Part shown: piece after piece, positions 1 to 20,370 of the stretch | Numbering within the stretch: position 1 is the first letter of the stretch | How the letters are laid out: each line of letters opens with the position of its first letter | Origin: Utricularia gibba | Taxonomy: Eukaryota; Streptophyta; Magnoliopsida; Lamiales; Lentibulariaceae | NCBI GenBank assembly: GCA_002189035.1 | Contig: NEEC01000015.1 | Coordinates: 2,418,001 to 2,482,000 of the forward strand | Direction: 5' to 3' | DNA length: 64,000 bases | Position numbers and translations under genes: made by a program | Notes under the pieces: model-generated | Databases searched by the model: none | Seen by the model: the letters and a program-made list of their open reading frames with translations, nothing else | What the model was told of the DNA's origin: nothing

Positions 1-14
1 AGCTGGTATAAATC

Positions 15-28
15 ATATATATATATAT
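15..28. repeat. Short AT dinucleotide run
   Basis: Seven AT units lie downstream of the 3' end of the SIZ1-like gene. It is a simple microsatellite with no evident function. Confidence 0.8.
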
Positions 29-362
29 GGAGAATGCCATGCAGTTCATCCTCTTATCCAAAAGATGTACAGAAAGAGGAGATGGCGGCTAGCTTCTTAT
101 GCCACACCACTTTTCACTAGAGTTCACTGGGCAGCCCTGACTCATGTGGTAGGACAGATAAAGAATTTAAGATGATGAACCTGGCTGTGGCTGTAGACAA
201 TTGGAAGGAGGGGGGGAAGGAAGGTTTGATCACTTCTCCTAGTGTGTGTCACCGACACAGAATATAGGCTTCTCAGGCGGCTGCTCCCCATGAGATCGAT
301 CTTGCACCAGGCCTGAGGAGCTTGTAATGGAATGTATAAACTCAAGTGAAATTTTCCAATTG

Positions 363-3300
363 TTACCCAGAGTCTGAATCGATAGAGAGATATAACCTCG
401 GTCTAACAGAGCGTCGTTGTCGAGGGAACAAAAAAGGGCTCTCAGATCTTTCTTTCCGGCCGTCAACAAGCCCTGGCAGACCACTTGCTGCATCGCTTCC
501 AAACAATAATGATCCTGAAAAGCGTATGAGTGGTTATGCAAACATTGTCATCACGATACATGCTCCCTCCATCGCAAGGACACTTCATTGATGTTACTAA
601 CCCTAAGCGATGACTAAAAATACGGAAAAATAACAACACAAGGAGAAAAGGGATGAAGGAAACAGTATACCACTATCAGAGACAGGGTCTAAGGGAGCAG
701 TTCCAGATTGTTGCTGTGGTGCAAAAACAGACGTACCCCTGGCCGCATATTCATTTTGACTGACCCCGGCACCATCCCCAAGTCTCAGAGAAATCCAGTC
801 CTCATTCCCGATACCATTTGGAACATCTGAATGGTTTCTTAGGTCAGGGTGTGAAGTCAATGCATCTGATGGTCTTGTGGGAAGGAATATTTGCAGTGAA
901 GGGTCATCGTTGTGATAAGCCAAAGGATTATCGACCAAGCTGTCATCTACATCAGCTTTATAAGCTGAATCAGGGATACGTGCTGATCCCATCTCCGGTT
1001 CCTGAGTCAAGGCAAACCCATTGGCTGATGGACCGCAGTGAAGATTACTATGCTGCATTTCCAGTAGAGTGTCCGGAACATCTAATTCAGAACCAAACAA
1101 TTGAAGGCCTGGACCTCCCTGACTGGTAGAGGGCATTGACCACACATTAATTGAAAAGTCTTCATCATGTGCACCATAAAGATCAAAACCTCTATCTGTA
1201 GCAGTCTCACTATAAAAAGAATCAGGAATTCCATGGTTTTGAGCTTCTGAGAATGGTAATCCCCCTTTATCTGATCTCGTCTCTGAAACTGTGATCATGT
1301 GACCAGCCCCAGTGGACTGCAGTGGATCCATATCATCCTCAGAATCACTGAGGACAATTATGTCAGCGCCCATGTTCCCACCTGCAGCAGGCATTAACCT
1401 ATTGCCAAATCTCAGTGCCGAGGGATCAATAGATTCATATTCAGGATCCTGGTTAACACTAACATCTTCATAGTCTCTGCCATTAAGAGCAGCACTGCTA
1501 CTCATGGGGATAATATTTTGTATATTGCATTCAAAGTTGTCGTCGTAGGCATTTGAAATACTCTGCATAGCATCACCGAACTCCAAGAAACCATTCTGAT
1601 TATTTTTGAAATCCACTCGAAGGGCAGGGTAATCATCAGGAACAACTTCCTCCTTGATTGGTCTATGTTCCAGTTGTGAACTTGTACTTACAGCTGTTAT
1701 TGGAACAATCCTACCATCTGGAAAGTGCCAGAGGCCCAGCTCTCCAAGACTCTTGCGATCACTGCCCTCAGCCTTAGCCCGCCAGGATCCATCGGGCTTG
1801 ACCTCAATCTCTGCGATATCTTCAGCACAAGATCGCATCTTGATAGAAAGCACAAGAATCATTACATTCAAGGGACAAGCAGACCCCCAAAAAAACCTGA
1901 ATAAAAGAGAAAAGTACCTTTGATGTGATCCTGTTGAAATATGGATCTATTATAATTTTTTCCAGGCTATAATTCTTCAGACAAATCGGGCACTGCCACT
2001 GCATTCACAACGTTCGACCATTTAAGAACCAATTCAGGATTAGCATAGCGGAGTTTCATCAGCATGCAACTTATCTCATTTAGCAAAAAAATAGATATAT
2101 GACCCACTAGGTTAGCCAGTCACTGAAGAATAATGGACCAAACTGCAGGACCTTTCTACCACATAAATATGCAGCAGTTACATTATATTATTCAGTTACT
2201 GTCAACGAGAGGATAATCATTTTGACCCACCTTCCTAGAGCGCTGGCTCATCTCAACAAACACTTCAAGATCAAAGCATCCCATGTGTGCGCATCCCTTG
2301 AATCTACCAGCAACTTTCATTCTTAAGCCGCTCATCTGAAGGCATGTGTAGCAGGTTATTCATGCAAAGAAACCAAAATAATATATTACATGAAGTGAAA
2401 TAACAGTCATGCAACATGCTAAAAAAATTAAACTAAAGCAAATGCTTTTTGTGTTTGAGAATTCTGTTTATGCTTGCAGCGGGAAGCATGCCATAAATTA
2501 CTGTTTAGGAATGTTGTTTTGAGGAAACTATATCATCAATCTAATAATATGAAAATGTAAAAGCTTGAACTTGAAGGAAAAGGCCAGAAACACACCAGGA
2601 ATGTTTATTTAACAATATGACTCATTAAGAGTTGACGATGATTTTGAATGAAGTTCAAACTGGTTACTGCTTTTTCGCCACATCAGTCAGACGATGATTT
2701 TGAATGAACTATGCTAAAATTTATCCAATGCAAAAACATCCAGAAAAGCACAAAAAAAAAACTCCACCTTTGATCGGACTGAAGACAGAACAATGGCAAA
2801 GTAATAAAAGTCAACATGAAACTCAAACAATCGACATGTAATTAAAAAATGTGTGCCCAGTTCACCAACCAAAAGCAAAAAAAAAAGATGTCAAATTAGT
2901 ACAAAGAGTATGCATACTGAGCTTGAAACACAACTGTCAACTTAAAATTACTCACAGGGCACCGAAGATTGATAGGGACGCACTCAGCAATAACTTCAAT
3001 ATCACTGTCACTATCAGCATTGTCTGTGGCAGGCCCACCACCAACACATAATCGAACACGAGAAAGTGCATCTTCAAAGCTCTCACCCTCATCCTCTTTG
3101 GGAATCATGTTCAGAATCTGGAGGACAGATTAAAACAAAGACAATTATATTCTGATCATTCAAAATTTTAAAACAAGTTTATTAGAAGATATGGCAGCAG
3201 TTGCCTGGGTTAGAGTGCGTCTCTTGACAATTCTGATTCCTAGGCAGAATGTTCGTGCATCACATCCACCTAAGAAGATCTTGTTGATTCCATCTCTGGT

Positions 3301-6300
3301 ACACTGGGTAATCTGACCATCAGAATGCACATCAGATCACATCAACAGCAATTACAAAAAAAAAAAAAAATCCTCTTTTCTTTCAGTAAAAAAAAAATTT
3401 AAAAAAAATGAAGCCTATCCAATAGAATACAAAATTAATATGAATCACTCAAGCATTGCATAGACTAGGTAAAGCACCATATAAAGTGTAACAAGACGCA
3501 CAACTTGAGGAAATAAAAGTTCTAACTGAAAAGAACTGTTCTGGAACAAGAATATCCACATCTCGTATATAGGTTACAAAATATACTTAAAAACTGAAAA
3601 GGCCAGAATAAGGAAACTCACAATTGGCCCATCATCTCGACCATTTGCCCCAAGCAATTGCGATCCTGGTCTATTAATTGCCCTGACGGGTAAACCTGTT
3701 AAAAGAGCAGCAATGAATGCTTAAACTGAATCATAAATGTGAATCCATAATGTGAATAAACCCAAACTTGGGAAGACATTGGGGCATGAACACACAACTA
3801 AATCTGATTATATGAGTTACAACTTTTTAGTTTTACAGAAGGATACTGTTCTGAAGATATCTAATAAAATACAATGGCATTGAGCTTCGCCTTCATTAAA
3901 AATAGAATATGCTTTCAGGAGAACAGTACCATTAACCTGTAGATCTGCATACTGTGGCCAGTGCATCCTAAATGTCACCTTGTCGTTAAGAAGCATGCAC
4001 CAGGCCTGTTGATCGCAGCATGGCCATATGCGTCAAGATAATCTTAATACCAGCACACCATTGTCACGATCCAATCACACTGTTCACTGACCTGAACATC
4101 ATATTCTTGCTTTGTCACCAAGTCTCTTTGGGCTCTTGTCAACTGAAATGTTTTCTCAACACTCTGACTAGGATTTGAGCTGGAAAATGAGCAATTAATT
4201 CAATATGAATGACAAAGAAGCTCCAGTAGTGATGACATAAAAAAATCAGATATCATCGCATTCAAAATGAAATGCTTTTTGAAAGCTTTTTCAATGCAGG
4301 ATCAAAAATTAAGTGCGTGAAGTAAAAAACATGCACAGAAGCTCGGACACTTACCCATCTGCAGGAATACTCGTGACGCTCAATTTTACGGGCAAGAGAG
4401 GGTGCGAGATTGTCATCCAAAAGCTGAGAAAAGACAAAAAAAAAAATCATCCTTGATTCAAAAGGTTTGATAAAACATACGGGGTTTTTCTCCCCAGACT
4501 ATGATGCATATAACAGAATTCAGATAAAACATATATCAATAACCAATATACTTACGGATCAGCTCGTGTGAGTCTACATATTTCACAGTAAAAAACATCG
4601 GGTATATTGGGCAGGACATTCTCCATAGGCCTCTCAGGAATCAGCACACATGCTATATGTTGCCAAACATTACAAGAAGGATCTTCACACTGCACAACAT
4701 GCAAATGTTTTAACATGCAAATGATGCAAGTAACAGAGGAAGAATATGAAACAGCAATCACACAAAAAGAATGTAAGTCCACTGGCATACAAGCTGTAAA
4801 TCAGAGTGCAACTTACTTTGATCATTGAATCAGTTTGCAGTGTACTTCCACACAAACAACGTATTTTTTCCAAGAGAACAGAATTCTCCATTTCCACTTC
4901 ATGTTTCGTACTTGTACATTCAGACACAATTTCCAACTTCGATACAAATTCAGCTGAACCATGCCCCTGTATTTTCCTGAAAGTAGAAATACAAGGATCC
5001 ATAAAAACGAGAAAACCATGGCATCGATCATAAGAATAATCTTCCAAAATCGTTTGGAAAGAGGATGGTTCTATTTTTCCATATACGACTTCTTTCCCCA
5101 GAAATTTCTGTGCATTCTACTTGCTTAAGAAATATACATTTTTTAGCCAAAAAAACTAAGCATTTCCCATTAGAGCACGTATATGAAAAAAATTGTAGCC
5201 TTCATACATGAACTATTCAATGATAACTAAAATGTACAATGAAAAATAAGCAGGCTGTCAATTGATACCAGTATGAGAAAATCTACCATACAGAACTACA
5301 CCTGAAAGTATCTTCAATTAACTTCGTCACTTTCTCCTTTGAGACAGTGTTCTTTTTGGCCCAGATCCCTGAGACCGTGAAGTGGCAACACAAATCAGCT
5401 GAATTTAAACAAATCCATCTCCCACAAAGTGAGTGGCATAGAATGAGCCAAAGCACTCAAACAAAGCAATTGTGAAAGTCTAAGGTTAGATCACGACTAG
5501 CTGCTCAAATGATCAAGTTACGTCCTACTAGAAGCTATAAGAAGTACAAATTCCGAGGTCAACATCAGAGATGCCTGCTAAAAATCGCAATGTTCAGTTA
5601 ATCAATTGATAGATATACTAAATCACAAATAGGTTGACCCGATCAAAGAAGATTAATGGAGCGAGCAACAAGGTTCACTACATAACAAAAAGTAAACATA
5701 AAACAAGTTATCCAGAAAAATAAAAACCCGAAACACTGTTTGTTCTCCAACGCTTATGCAAGTTTAACAAATGCTAACGTACAAGGAGAAAACCAATAGA
5801 AAGGTTGTATCTCACGAAGAAATGAAACACCGAACTTTACCTTGATCATCAGAAAGGATGGCCAATATACGATCAACAAGGTCCTGAAAAAACAAATGAT
5901 GTCAGCTGGGAACCATAAAATTGCTATTTCCCTACGATCGATGCAAATATTACATGCCTGAACCTAAATAGGAACGAAGCAACAAAGCATTTACCAGGCT
6001 TCCAGATAACATGAAGGTACTGTAAAGCATTAAATACATAGATTACAGTTGATTGTGGATAACAAAATTGGAGAAAAGCATAACAAAGAGTTCATCACGG
6101 CCGGGGAAACAAAACTCGAGATGACAAAAGTTCATCAGCACAAGTATGTAACCTGCTTCTTTCCCTGTTTTGAAAGCCCGAGCTGGCCAAGGATATCCTT
6201 CAGATCCTTTATTCGGAAATATGTCATTTTATCCTGAAAAGCAGAAATAAAAGATGACCTTTGGATGGTTAAATAAATTTTGAGAAGCATTGTGTGCTTC

Positions 6301-6414
6301 GATAAAAATACCATAATGAATATCAGGACAAACTTGGGAACTCCTAAATCCAAAACCAAGGTACTGAAGCAATAAGCAGAAGTACTTCACCTTACAACCA
6401 GCCACCAGGTCCAT
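363..6414 (-). CDS. SIZ1: SIZ1-type SUMO E3 ligase (SAP, PHD, SP-RING), multi-exon
   Basis: Nuclear PIAS-family ligase that promotes SUMO transfer to proteins in stress, phosphate and hormone responses (family knowledge). The start ATG at 6412-6414 gives MDLVAGCK, as in other SIZ1 proteins. Exon boundaries I could place are 6391-6414, 6153-6233 and 5841-5883 (together the SAP domain, with the [10 protein letters not shown] core), then 671-1838 and 363-514 at the 3' end. The PHD finger lies at about 4555-4850 and includes [15 protein letters not shown]. The SP-RING spans 1920-2320 and shows [19 protein letters not shown], then [16 protein letters not shown]. The last exon ends in [13 protein letters not shown], the conserved acidic SIZ1 tail, with stop at 363-365. 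Middle exons between 2.3 and 5.4 kb are only roughly placed. No break was seen in the parts I read. Confidence 0.93.
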
Positions 6415-7763
6415 CAATCGAGTTGGAATCGGAACCCAACAGAAAGAAAGAACGCAATAGTTGGCTACAGCAGTGATGATCGCACAACTTTAGAACAAAC
6501 GATTTCACCGTGAAATCTGAAACCGACAAGAGAATCGACGAAAAAAAAATTACCCATCACAGCCACCACATTTAACAGGAAGCAAAGCCAAGCAAGAACC
6601 CATCATCATAATGCAAACACGAAAGGGATTTCAGATAAAGCTTACGTCTACGTAAGACCCAGAGCCAGCAGCGATTGGAGAGACTGAAATAAACAGAAGC
6701 AGGGATTTTTGGGAGTGAAGACCAAATCAGCAACTCCAATAGGTACGAGCAAAGGTGTCTTTGATTGACCCAAGAAGCAGTCGGAAAAGCGAAACCAGAA
6801 ACCACCACATTTCCGGACGTGTTGCAGGTTTCTCCATTCCGGTTAATTTCTGCAACTGCGTCCGGGTTAAGATACCCTACTTGAGCCGGGCGGCTAGTTT
6901 ACCCTCTTTTTTACTGTTGTAAATACCACAGTTACCATGGGCCCTGGCTAGTTTACCGACTTTCACCTGAGATGGGTTAGTTACTCCAGGCCTTGTTTTG
7001 GATTTTGGGCCAGAATTGTCAAATTCAAATATTTTTTTCTTAAAAAAATGTGGATTACATAATTAGGGTTTATTCACATATTCTCAATATTATTCTACTA
7101 AAAATTTATCCGAGGAAAAAGGAATGTAGCCAGAGGGCTACAGATCTTCACGATTTCTGCAGTTTTCTTTTTTCTGTAGTCAGAGGGATGATGAGGAGAG
7201 AGTCTGGTTTCTTGCAGACAGTTTCCGAGGAAGCGAATTCCCTGTTGTTCAAGCACAGCATTATATTGCAAGTGGATGTTTTAGAGTAGAGAAGAGGACA
7301 GTCTCATGTGATTATCTGAAGTGCAAGAAGCAATACCGGCCTCGTCCACCTTTCAGTGCTACTCTTTTTAGGTTGTCTTTTCCTTGACTGTCTCCGTTGC
7401 AGAGTTCCCTGCGAGTTGGAGTCAGTGCCATGGTGAAAAAGGGCACGCTAATGTTGTATGGCTGCTTTAGATCATGGGGTGTTTTCCATTATGTAACCTG
7501 CTTGAGGGAGGGATGTGGGTTGATTTGCATAGATCAATCCACATAACATTTGCTTGGTTGAGGTAGCAGTAGGGCGGCTTACATGATTGATTCTAGAGTA
7601 GCAGAATGGTATTAGAAAATTATGCAAAGCCTTGAATGTTGTTGACAGAGCGGAGGGAACATGATCTACAGTAAACTAAAAAATCAGATATGCAGCAATA
7701 AGCTAGAAAATGATATGCTGGGCAAAACACAGCGTATTTTACCATATTTCGATGTTCACAAGG
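6415..7763. other. SIZ1 upstream region, no gene recognised
   Basis: This holds the presumed SIZ1 promoter and 5' UTR. All open frames are short and unlike known proteins. A 12-bp inverted repeat lies at 7513-7544. The CDC6-like pseudogene begins just beyond. Confidence 0.6.
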
Positions 7764-8440
7764 CGCAGAGCAGAACATTTTTTTGTGTTGGTTGTCTAAT
7801 GACGATGAGTCCATGCAACAACCAGGGACTTGATCTGCATCTGCAGCAGCTCAGCTAAGAAAGTATCGTTTTATCAAAAAAAATAAAGCGAGATATCAAA
7901 CCTGCAATCTGAAAGAGCCCTTCTCGTATCTCCAGACACTGCAGCCATTTTCTGCAAGCAGTGAATCATGTTAATAAGAATATCTGCGACACTGGCAATT
8001 AAGAACACAAGAACAGTTTTTGTTCTTAGTTATCATCACCTGTGCACAGAGTTCCATTGATTGAGGCTGGAAGACTCAAATGGAAGTGTCTGGGAAAATT
8101 CATCTTAGATGATAGGATTGATTACTGTGCTGTTGCACAGTATACATACGTTGAAGAAGAATACCACCCTGAGCCTCTCTTGAAAAAAAGCACTTGCAAG
8201 GATTACCTCACTTGCCCATTTGATAAGAGCGTTTTCAAATTATCAACCGATGAAGATTTTCCAGGTTGCAGGGTTCCACAAACACACTTTACTCCCAGCT
8301 TTCTGCTGCTCCGCCAATTTCGTGCAAAATTCCAGAATGCAGTTCTGTTCATCCTAGCGACAAGCTATAGCTTGTTGAGGAGTGGATACATGCTGGGCCT
8401 CCTTTACCGCATCAAGTGTGCTGCATCTATTCCAAGTTCA
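7764..8440 (-). pseudogene. Decayed CDC6-like replication-licensing ATPase fragment
   Basis: CDC6 is an AAA+ ATPase that loads the MCM helicase at replication origins. Read on the minus strand, 8440 downward gives DAVKEAQHVSTPQQAIACR, an in-frame TAG stop, then DEQNCILEFCTKLAEQQKAGS, matching the region before Walker A. A one-base shift follows, after which GKSSSVDNLKTLLSN resumes the Walker A lysine region. The frame then jumps to QERLRVV and FQPQSMELCAQ near 8042-8160, so the Walker B and sensor region is deleted. An intron-like gap with a GT donor at 8039 and a TTGCAG acceptor separates this from MAAVSGDTRRALSDCR at 7902-7960. Scraps of the C-terminal winged helix (KSLVVA and SLDNQHKKMFCSA) lie at 7764-7850. 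Retained introns point to a duplicated gene copy, not a retrocopy. Confidence 0.85.
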
Positions 8441-9951
8441 ACGCAAGATAAAGCAATGCTAGAGAATGAAAAACAGATATAAGCAAGGGAAAATGTCAAT
8501 AGATCCCAACTCGGCTTCTCACTGGAACAACTACCTAATCTACATTCTTCTGATGATCCTAGAAAACTCTCCGATGATTCCCCATTCACTAACCACCCGA
8601 ACCGCAATTCAAAATGCAGAAACGCGGACGCATATGCAGACCAAAATTAATCCAAAATCGTCGGCAAAATTCCATTAACAATCAATCAAAGAGATAATAA
8701 ATCGGCACCATTCAATATCACCATCATCCACCAGATTTACACCCAAACATAAGAACACAACTTTCACCACAACGGTACTTGAAAACTTGATGATCAGCGC
8801 ATACCGAATGCGATTTACGCATTCGAGGTAACCACTAACTCAGCTCTCACATAACAAAGCCTCTACTCCATCTCTGCTTCGAGGTAGCCACCACTCCAGG
8901 TTTGCATGGATCGCAGCTGCCGCAGAACAGCTCCTGATCATACATCAAAATGCAAAAATCACCCTCAGATATCGGTGGAAAGTTCATACATTTTTGTACC
9001 AAGATCCGGGGCACGGACGGTTCTTATAAGAATGCGCGGTAGCCTAGTTAAAAAAAATAAATAAATATTGAAATTTGAACAATTTATTTACAGATTTCAA
9101 TTCGGTATGAAATGGGCCGTTTATCGGTTGGACCCATCAATCTCTCCTTCCCTCTAAGCCCGATAGGCCCAATACAACCCATTAAATTGGCTCAATTCAG
9201 AGAGTAAGTGATGACTGATGAGGCTTTCATTTATTAGGTTTTGATATAATCGAATTAAATATAAAAATCCTGTATATATACAGAATCTCTGTGGCCATTT
9301 TCTATTTTTTTGTCATTAATTATAAACAACTTCTATTTCAAAAAAAATAAAACTTTAGAAACGATTTATTTTTTTTTTAAAGTAGAATCAAATCAAGCCA
9401 TAATTTTTAAAAAAGGAGCATGATATTACTTTTTATTACAAGTGGTTTGAATTTGATGAGTAGTATCTGTGGCGCTCTTATGGTGGTAGCATAAAGCTAC
9501 ACCAGGCCCAACCACATGAGCTCGCTTTTTGCGCATGGCTGCCGTCTCGACCAACGCCCTCACTTTCCACTGTGTGAAATATGTACGAAATTCATAGTTT
9601 TTCAAGCTACCCACCGAGCACCATACAATAACCAAGCATTTTATCATAATGTGATATGCAGACATTGATCTGGATGAACCGGATTCCTGGAAGATGATCT
9701 CCGGCAGTGCGTGCCCAGGTGCCGAACCGGTTGGAAAATTTATTACACAACACAGAGATTGTGCAAGTCTGAACAGGTGTTATTAGTTACTGTGTGTAAG
9801 AATTCACAGAAAGTTTGTTTGCTGGTTCAAATGGGCAAAAGAGGGAACAACTGGTGCAGAAAGGGTAAACGGGAGCCATATCGAGTAGTTTTTGCCGTCA
9901 AACGAAGACAAGAAGAAGAAAACAAAAACCCTAATTTTGTTCCTTCTTCCA
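8441..9951. other. Intergenic region
   Basis: AT-rich spacer between the CDC6-like remnant and the Dof gene. The part next to 9951 is the likely Dof 3' UTR. No coding stretch matching a family I know was seen. Confidence 0.6.
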
Positions 9952-10634
9952 TCACCTCTGTAGGTTGGGTGCTTCAAAGGGAGTCCCGGCTTCTTGATTC
10001 CCCGGCATTCCACCGTAAAACAAACTCGAGCAATTCATGTTCATCCCTAGAACGACATCGCCTATGGGCAAATTGGGATCCGCCCAGATCCCTAAATCAC
10101 ACAAACTCGGCACACCCCAGATCCCCATATCAAACTCACTCTGCTTCTGAAACGCGGAAACCGCAAGGGTGGGATCGTATGGAACAGGAGGGAAGGATTG
10201 GATCGTATGGGTTGTCGCCGGTGCCGTCGCCGCTGTAACCTGATGATCTTGACTCCTTTTCGAGGAAGAAAAGGAGGAGGCCCTCTTGTTTTTCCGGTAT
10301 CCCCCACCGACGGGCACATTCCGGAGGGTCCCCCCTTTGGTCCAGTACCTTCTGCAGGACTTGCAGAAGTAGCGCGGCTGCGAGAGGCTGTAGTTATTGT
10401 AATAACAGAATTTGGTGTTGATGGAATCGCACCGCGGGCACTTGAGCGCTTGCTGATCCGCCGGCCTCGGCTTCTTCTCCTGGTGGGGTTTCGCCGAAAC
10501 CAGTATGCTTTCTAGAGTCTCCTGCAGACAAATCGGATATTTTTTAAAACTCTTGCAAGAACGACGGCGTAGCAGAGAGCACCCCAACCCCACCCCCTCC
10601 CTACCTGGTGATGAAGGGAAGCTGAAGAAGCCAT
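9952..10634 (-). CDS. Dof zinc-finger transcription factor
   Basis: Plant-specific nuclear DNA-binding protein that recognises AAAG cores. Two exons are predicted: 10605-10634 ([10 protein letters not shown], donor GTAGGG) and 9952-10521 (acceptor CTGCAG), giving 199 residues. The Dof finger starts at about residue 36 with [18 protein letters not shown], continues [18 protein letters not shown] and ends [11 protein letters not shown]; the four zinc-binding cysteines are present. The C-terminal half is low-complexity and Ser/Thr-rich, then hydrophobic, without a motif I can name. A longer reading through the intron would start upstream near 10746, but the family usually has a short N terminus before the finger, so I favour the spliced model. 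The subfamily is not certain. Confidence 0.9.
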
Positions 10635-11255
10635 TCCCTTTGGCTCTTCTCAGATTTGGGGGATCGACACAGTGGGATGGGAAGACGGAAGCAGTGAGAA
10701 GAAGAAGGCATGAAAAGGAAGGTGGGCAATTTGAGCTTCCTTTCATTTATATCACAAGAATAAACCAATCATGTGTGTGATAATGCTTTGAAATATTTCA
10801 ATCATATTTTATTTAAAAATTAAAATAATACATATTTTTTATGACAATGGAAACGGCTGATTAGATTACTCATTAGACTACACGTATCTAATCGTGCATG
10901 TCTAATTGGTTTCAATCTAGGGGGACCCACGCGTGCTGTGCCAACTGTCATCCGGGCCCCACACCCCACTAGCTCTTTTCTTGAACCGGAGCGGGTCGTC
11001 CCTCAAGGGCTCACCCGATCAACCCTCCTGTGACGTGATGATAAAAGAGTTGTTAGGCGGTTACTGATGGATGGGTGGTATTATATCATCATCTCATGCA
11101 ATGTTGGTTACAAGGAGCCAGACACGTGACATGTGCATCCCATTGGGTCGCCATGTCACACGACATTCTGTACGTGGTATCAAGGATGATGACGGATTTT
11201 GGGGTATTAATGAGTTGGGTTAAGTTAATTAATGACGTTTTGAGAGGTAGGAAGA

Positions 11256-11274
11256 GAGGGAGGGAGGGAGGGAA
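11256..11274. repeat. GGGA tandem run
   Basis: About four and a half GGGA/AGGG units in the Dof upstream region. Confidence 0.8.
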
Positions 11275-11650
11275 GTTGGGACTTGGGGTGGGCCCCAATT
11301 CGGGACATAATGATAGCGGGTCAAATCATTTGACCATTTACGAATTTAGTTTAAATGGATGGATGGAATGGGGAGGAGAGAAAAGCAATAAAGCAGCAAA
11401 GGGCCGGAATTGGAATCTCTCTGCCATGCGAATCCATCACTCCCATGGAATTATTTCTATAATTTCCCAGGGCAAAGAAAATAGATAATATTGGTGGTGG
11501 TGTTGGACAAGGGTGGGCCCACGGGGACAAATGGTCGGCGTTGGGAGGCCCACCATGTTATGTCGTAGTCTCCCAGAATGGAAGAAAGAATAATTGCCAC
11601 TTATTTTCTAAAATGTCGTGCTGGGTTTTCAGGATTTTATATCGTCCTAT

Positions 11651-11673
11651 CACACACACACACACACACACAC
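11651..11673. repeat. CA microsatellite
   Basis: About eleven perfect CA units, likely length-variable between individuals. Confidence 0.95.
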
Positions 11674-12766
11674 CATGCGAAGGGCTGGAGAGGTTTTCAA
11701 AAGTATTGTATTTCAGGGGAATGCATGATGTGGGAGAATGAAAATGTATAAATGATGGGGGGGGGATGGGAGCGAGTCATCCTCAATCAACGTGGTCAGA
11801 CGGCACTAGCAGTGGCAGTAGTAGTCAAGAGGGATAGGGGTAGCGGGGGTAGTGCGCGGGTCCCATTCATATTCACCCGTCAACCTCAGCAGCTTCCTTG
11901 CTCTCATCTCAAGCAAAGGTTGGGCGCGTCCCCACGGGATTTACGGTGGGGCTCGTCTCCTCCCGATCGCCGCCCCGGGCGTTGGACTTGGGGCCATACA
12001 AGAAACACAGGTAACCGCTCCGAGGGATGGGCCCCGCGCCGTTAATTTACTTTGTTTTGCAGTGGAACCACCATCGTTCTCCATGGATTCTTGCATGTGC
12101 TTACCCACCACCAACTCATGACGATTATTCTCCCACCAGATTCTCTACTATTAAATGAGCACCTAAAACAAAACAAAAGACATTTTCTGAGGAATCTGTG
12201 GTTGAGTCACCCTCAAATTATTATTCTTGTATGTGGAAGGAACCACACATTCCTTATCATTCTCGCCCGCCCATCTATCAATCACCCTGTGAATCAAAGT
12301 TCCAAGAACAAGAAATACCTTCATTCACCTTGGAAGCCTGTTAGAGTAAGTAGCAAACAAAAGGAATAATAACAATACAACCAAGATGGTACGAGGTTGG
12401 CAGTGTCGTACTCGCAGCCGTCTCTACACTTGTGACTTTCCAACCGATGAAGCCGATATTAGGTATTCTAATGGGCTCTTCGTTTAAACCTACCCCTGGG
12501 CCATTTCCAGCCCGTTACAGGAGTCAAAATCAAATTGGAATTCGAAATGCGAAGCCGCAGCCCGAGTAATCCGGTAGTAAAAAGAAACAATGGCCAGAAA
12601 AAAATGCAATGGAGAGAATGCTGGATTTTATTCCAAGCTATGGAGATTAGGAGGAGATGTAGCCCTAGCGAATGGCATTCAGCATTCAGTGCCTTGCTCC
12701 AAAAGCAAGTGGGAGAAAGCAAAGCTTGATGACAGGGCTGAACCTGGATCACGCTGCACTTTGAAT

Positions 12767-14356
<1,590 letters not shown>

Positions 14357-15023
14357 TTCCACTATCTACTGCAATGAAATACACACAACAGATACGTTTA
14401 GCAACACTACGTGGGAAAATCCACAAAACAGCATCATACATCAAGCTGAACAAGAAAAGAAAAACGGACTGATCGTCGTTCGAAGTCACACAAATCGTTT
14501 TCCATCAACCAAAATATCGAGATCACGGAAGGATGGAGAGGAACACGATCTCAACCTGAGTAACCGCCGCGGGAGTGTGGAGAGCATGAAAAGGCAAATG
14601 ACTAAAGCTCCTCCTCATTTGCATGCATATAGGAAAGAAATCATCGAAGCTTCTAGTAGGTGAATATAGACCGTTCGATGTAGAAGATCCGATCACGATT
14701 TAAATCGACGGCTCAACTTGCCCCCGAGATGGCGGATCATTAGAGGAAACGGGCTACCGCGTTGCCTAGGAACGAAATTCAATGCAGTCACACTAAGAAA
14801 TTATTTTTATTTTTTTACAACGTCCTTATTATTAAATAAATAAGTATAAATATTTTTTTGAAAAATAGTGATTTTAGCTAGATAATTGATCTTTTACATT
14901 CGATTTTGCTTTGGATGCCATGTTTGTCAGTGTCACACAAAATCTAGTATTTAATAAAAATAAAAGCTGTGGCAAAACCAGGCCATTTGAAATGATGCAC
15001 AGAAGACAATAGCTCGAAAGGAT
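14357..15023. other. APX promoter and NSF 3' region
   Basis: Short spacer between two minus-strand genes. It holds the APX promoter and 5' UTR and the NSF 3' UTR with an AT-rich middle. No gene seen. Confidence 0.6.

Positions 15024-20370
<5,347 letters not shown>

Larger units (their letters stand above)
10635..12766. other. Dof upstream region and spacer
   Basis: Contains the presumed Dof promoter, with several ACGTG-like sequences near 11120-11175, plus two simple repeats listed separately. GC content rises at 11750-12050, where open frames in more than one phase have no recognisable product. Nothing else supported. Confidence 0.5.

Noticed and set aside
8042-8482. Plus-strand 146-codon frame opposite the CDC6-like remnant
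   Set aside because: The minus strand carries clear CDC6-like similarity; the plus frame is its shadow.
11752-12121. GC-rich open frames upstream of the Dof gene
   Set aside because: Alternative phases overlap and neither resembles a protein; more likely regulatory or spacer DNA.
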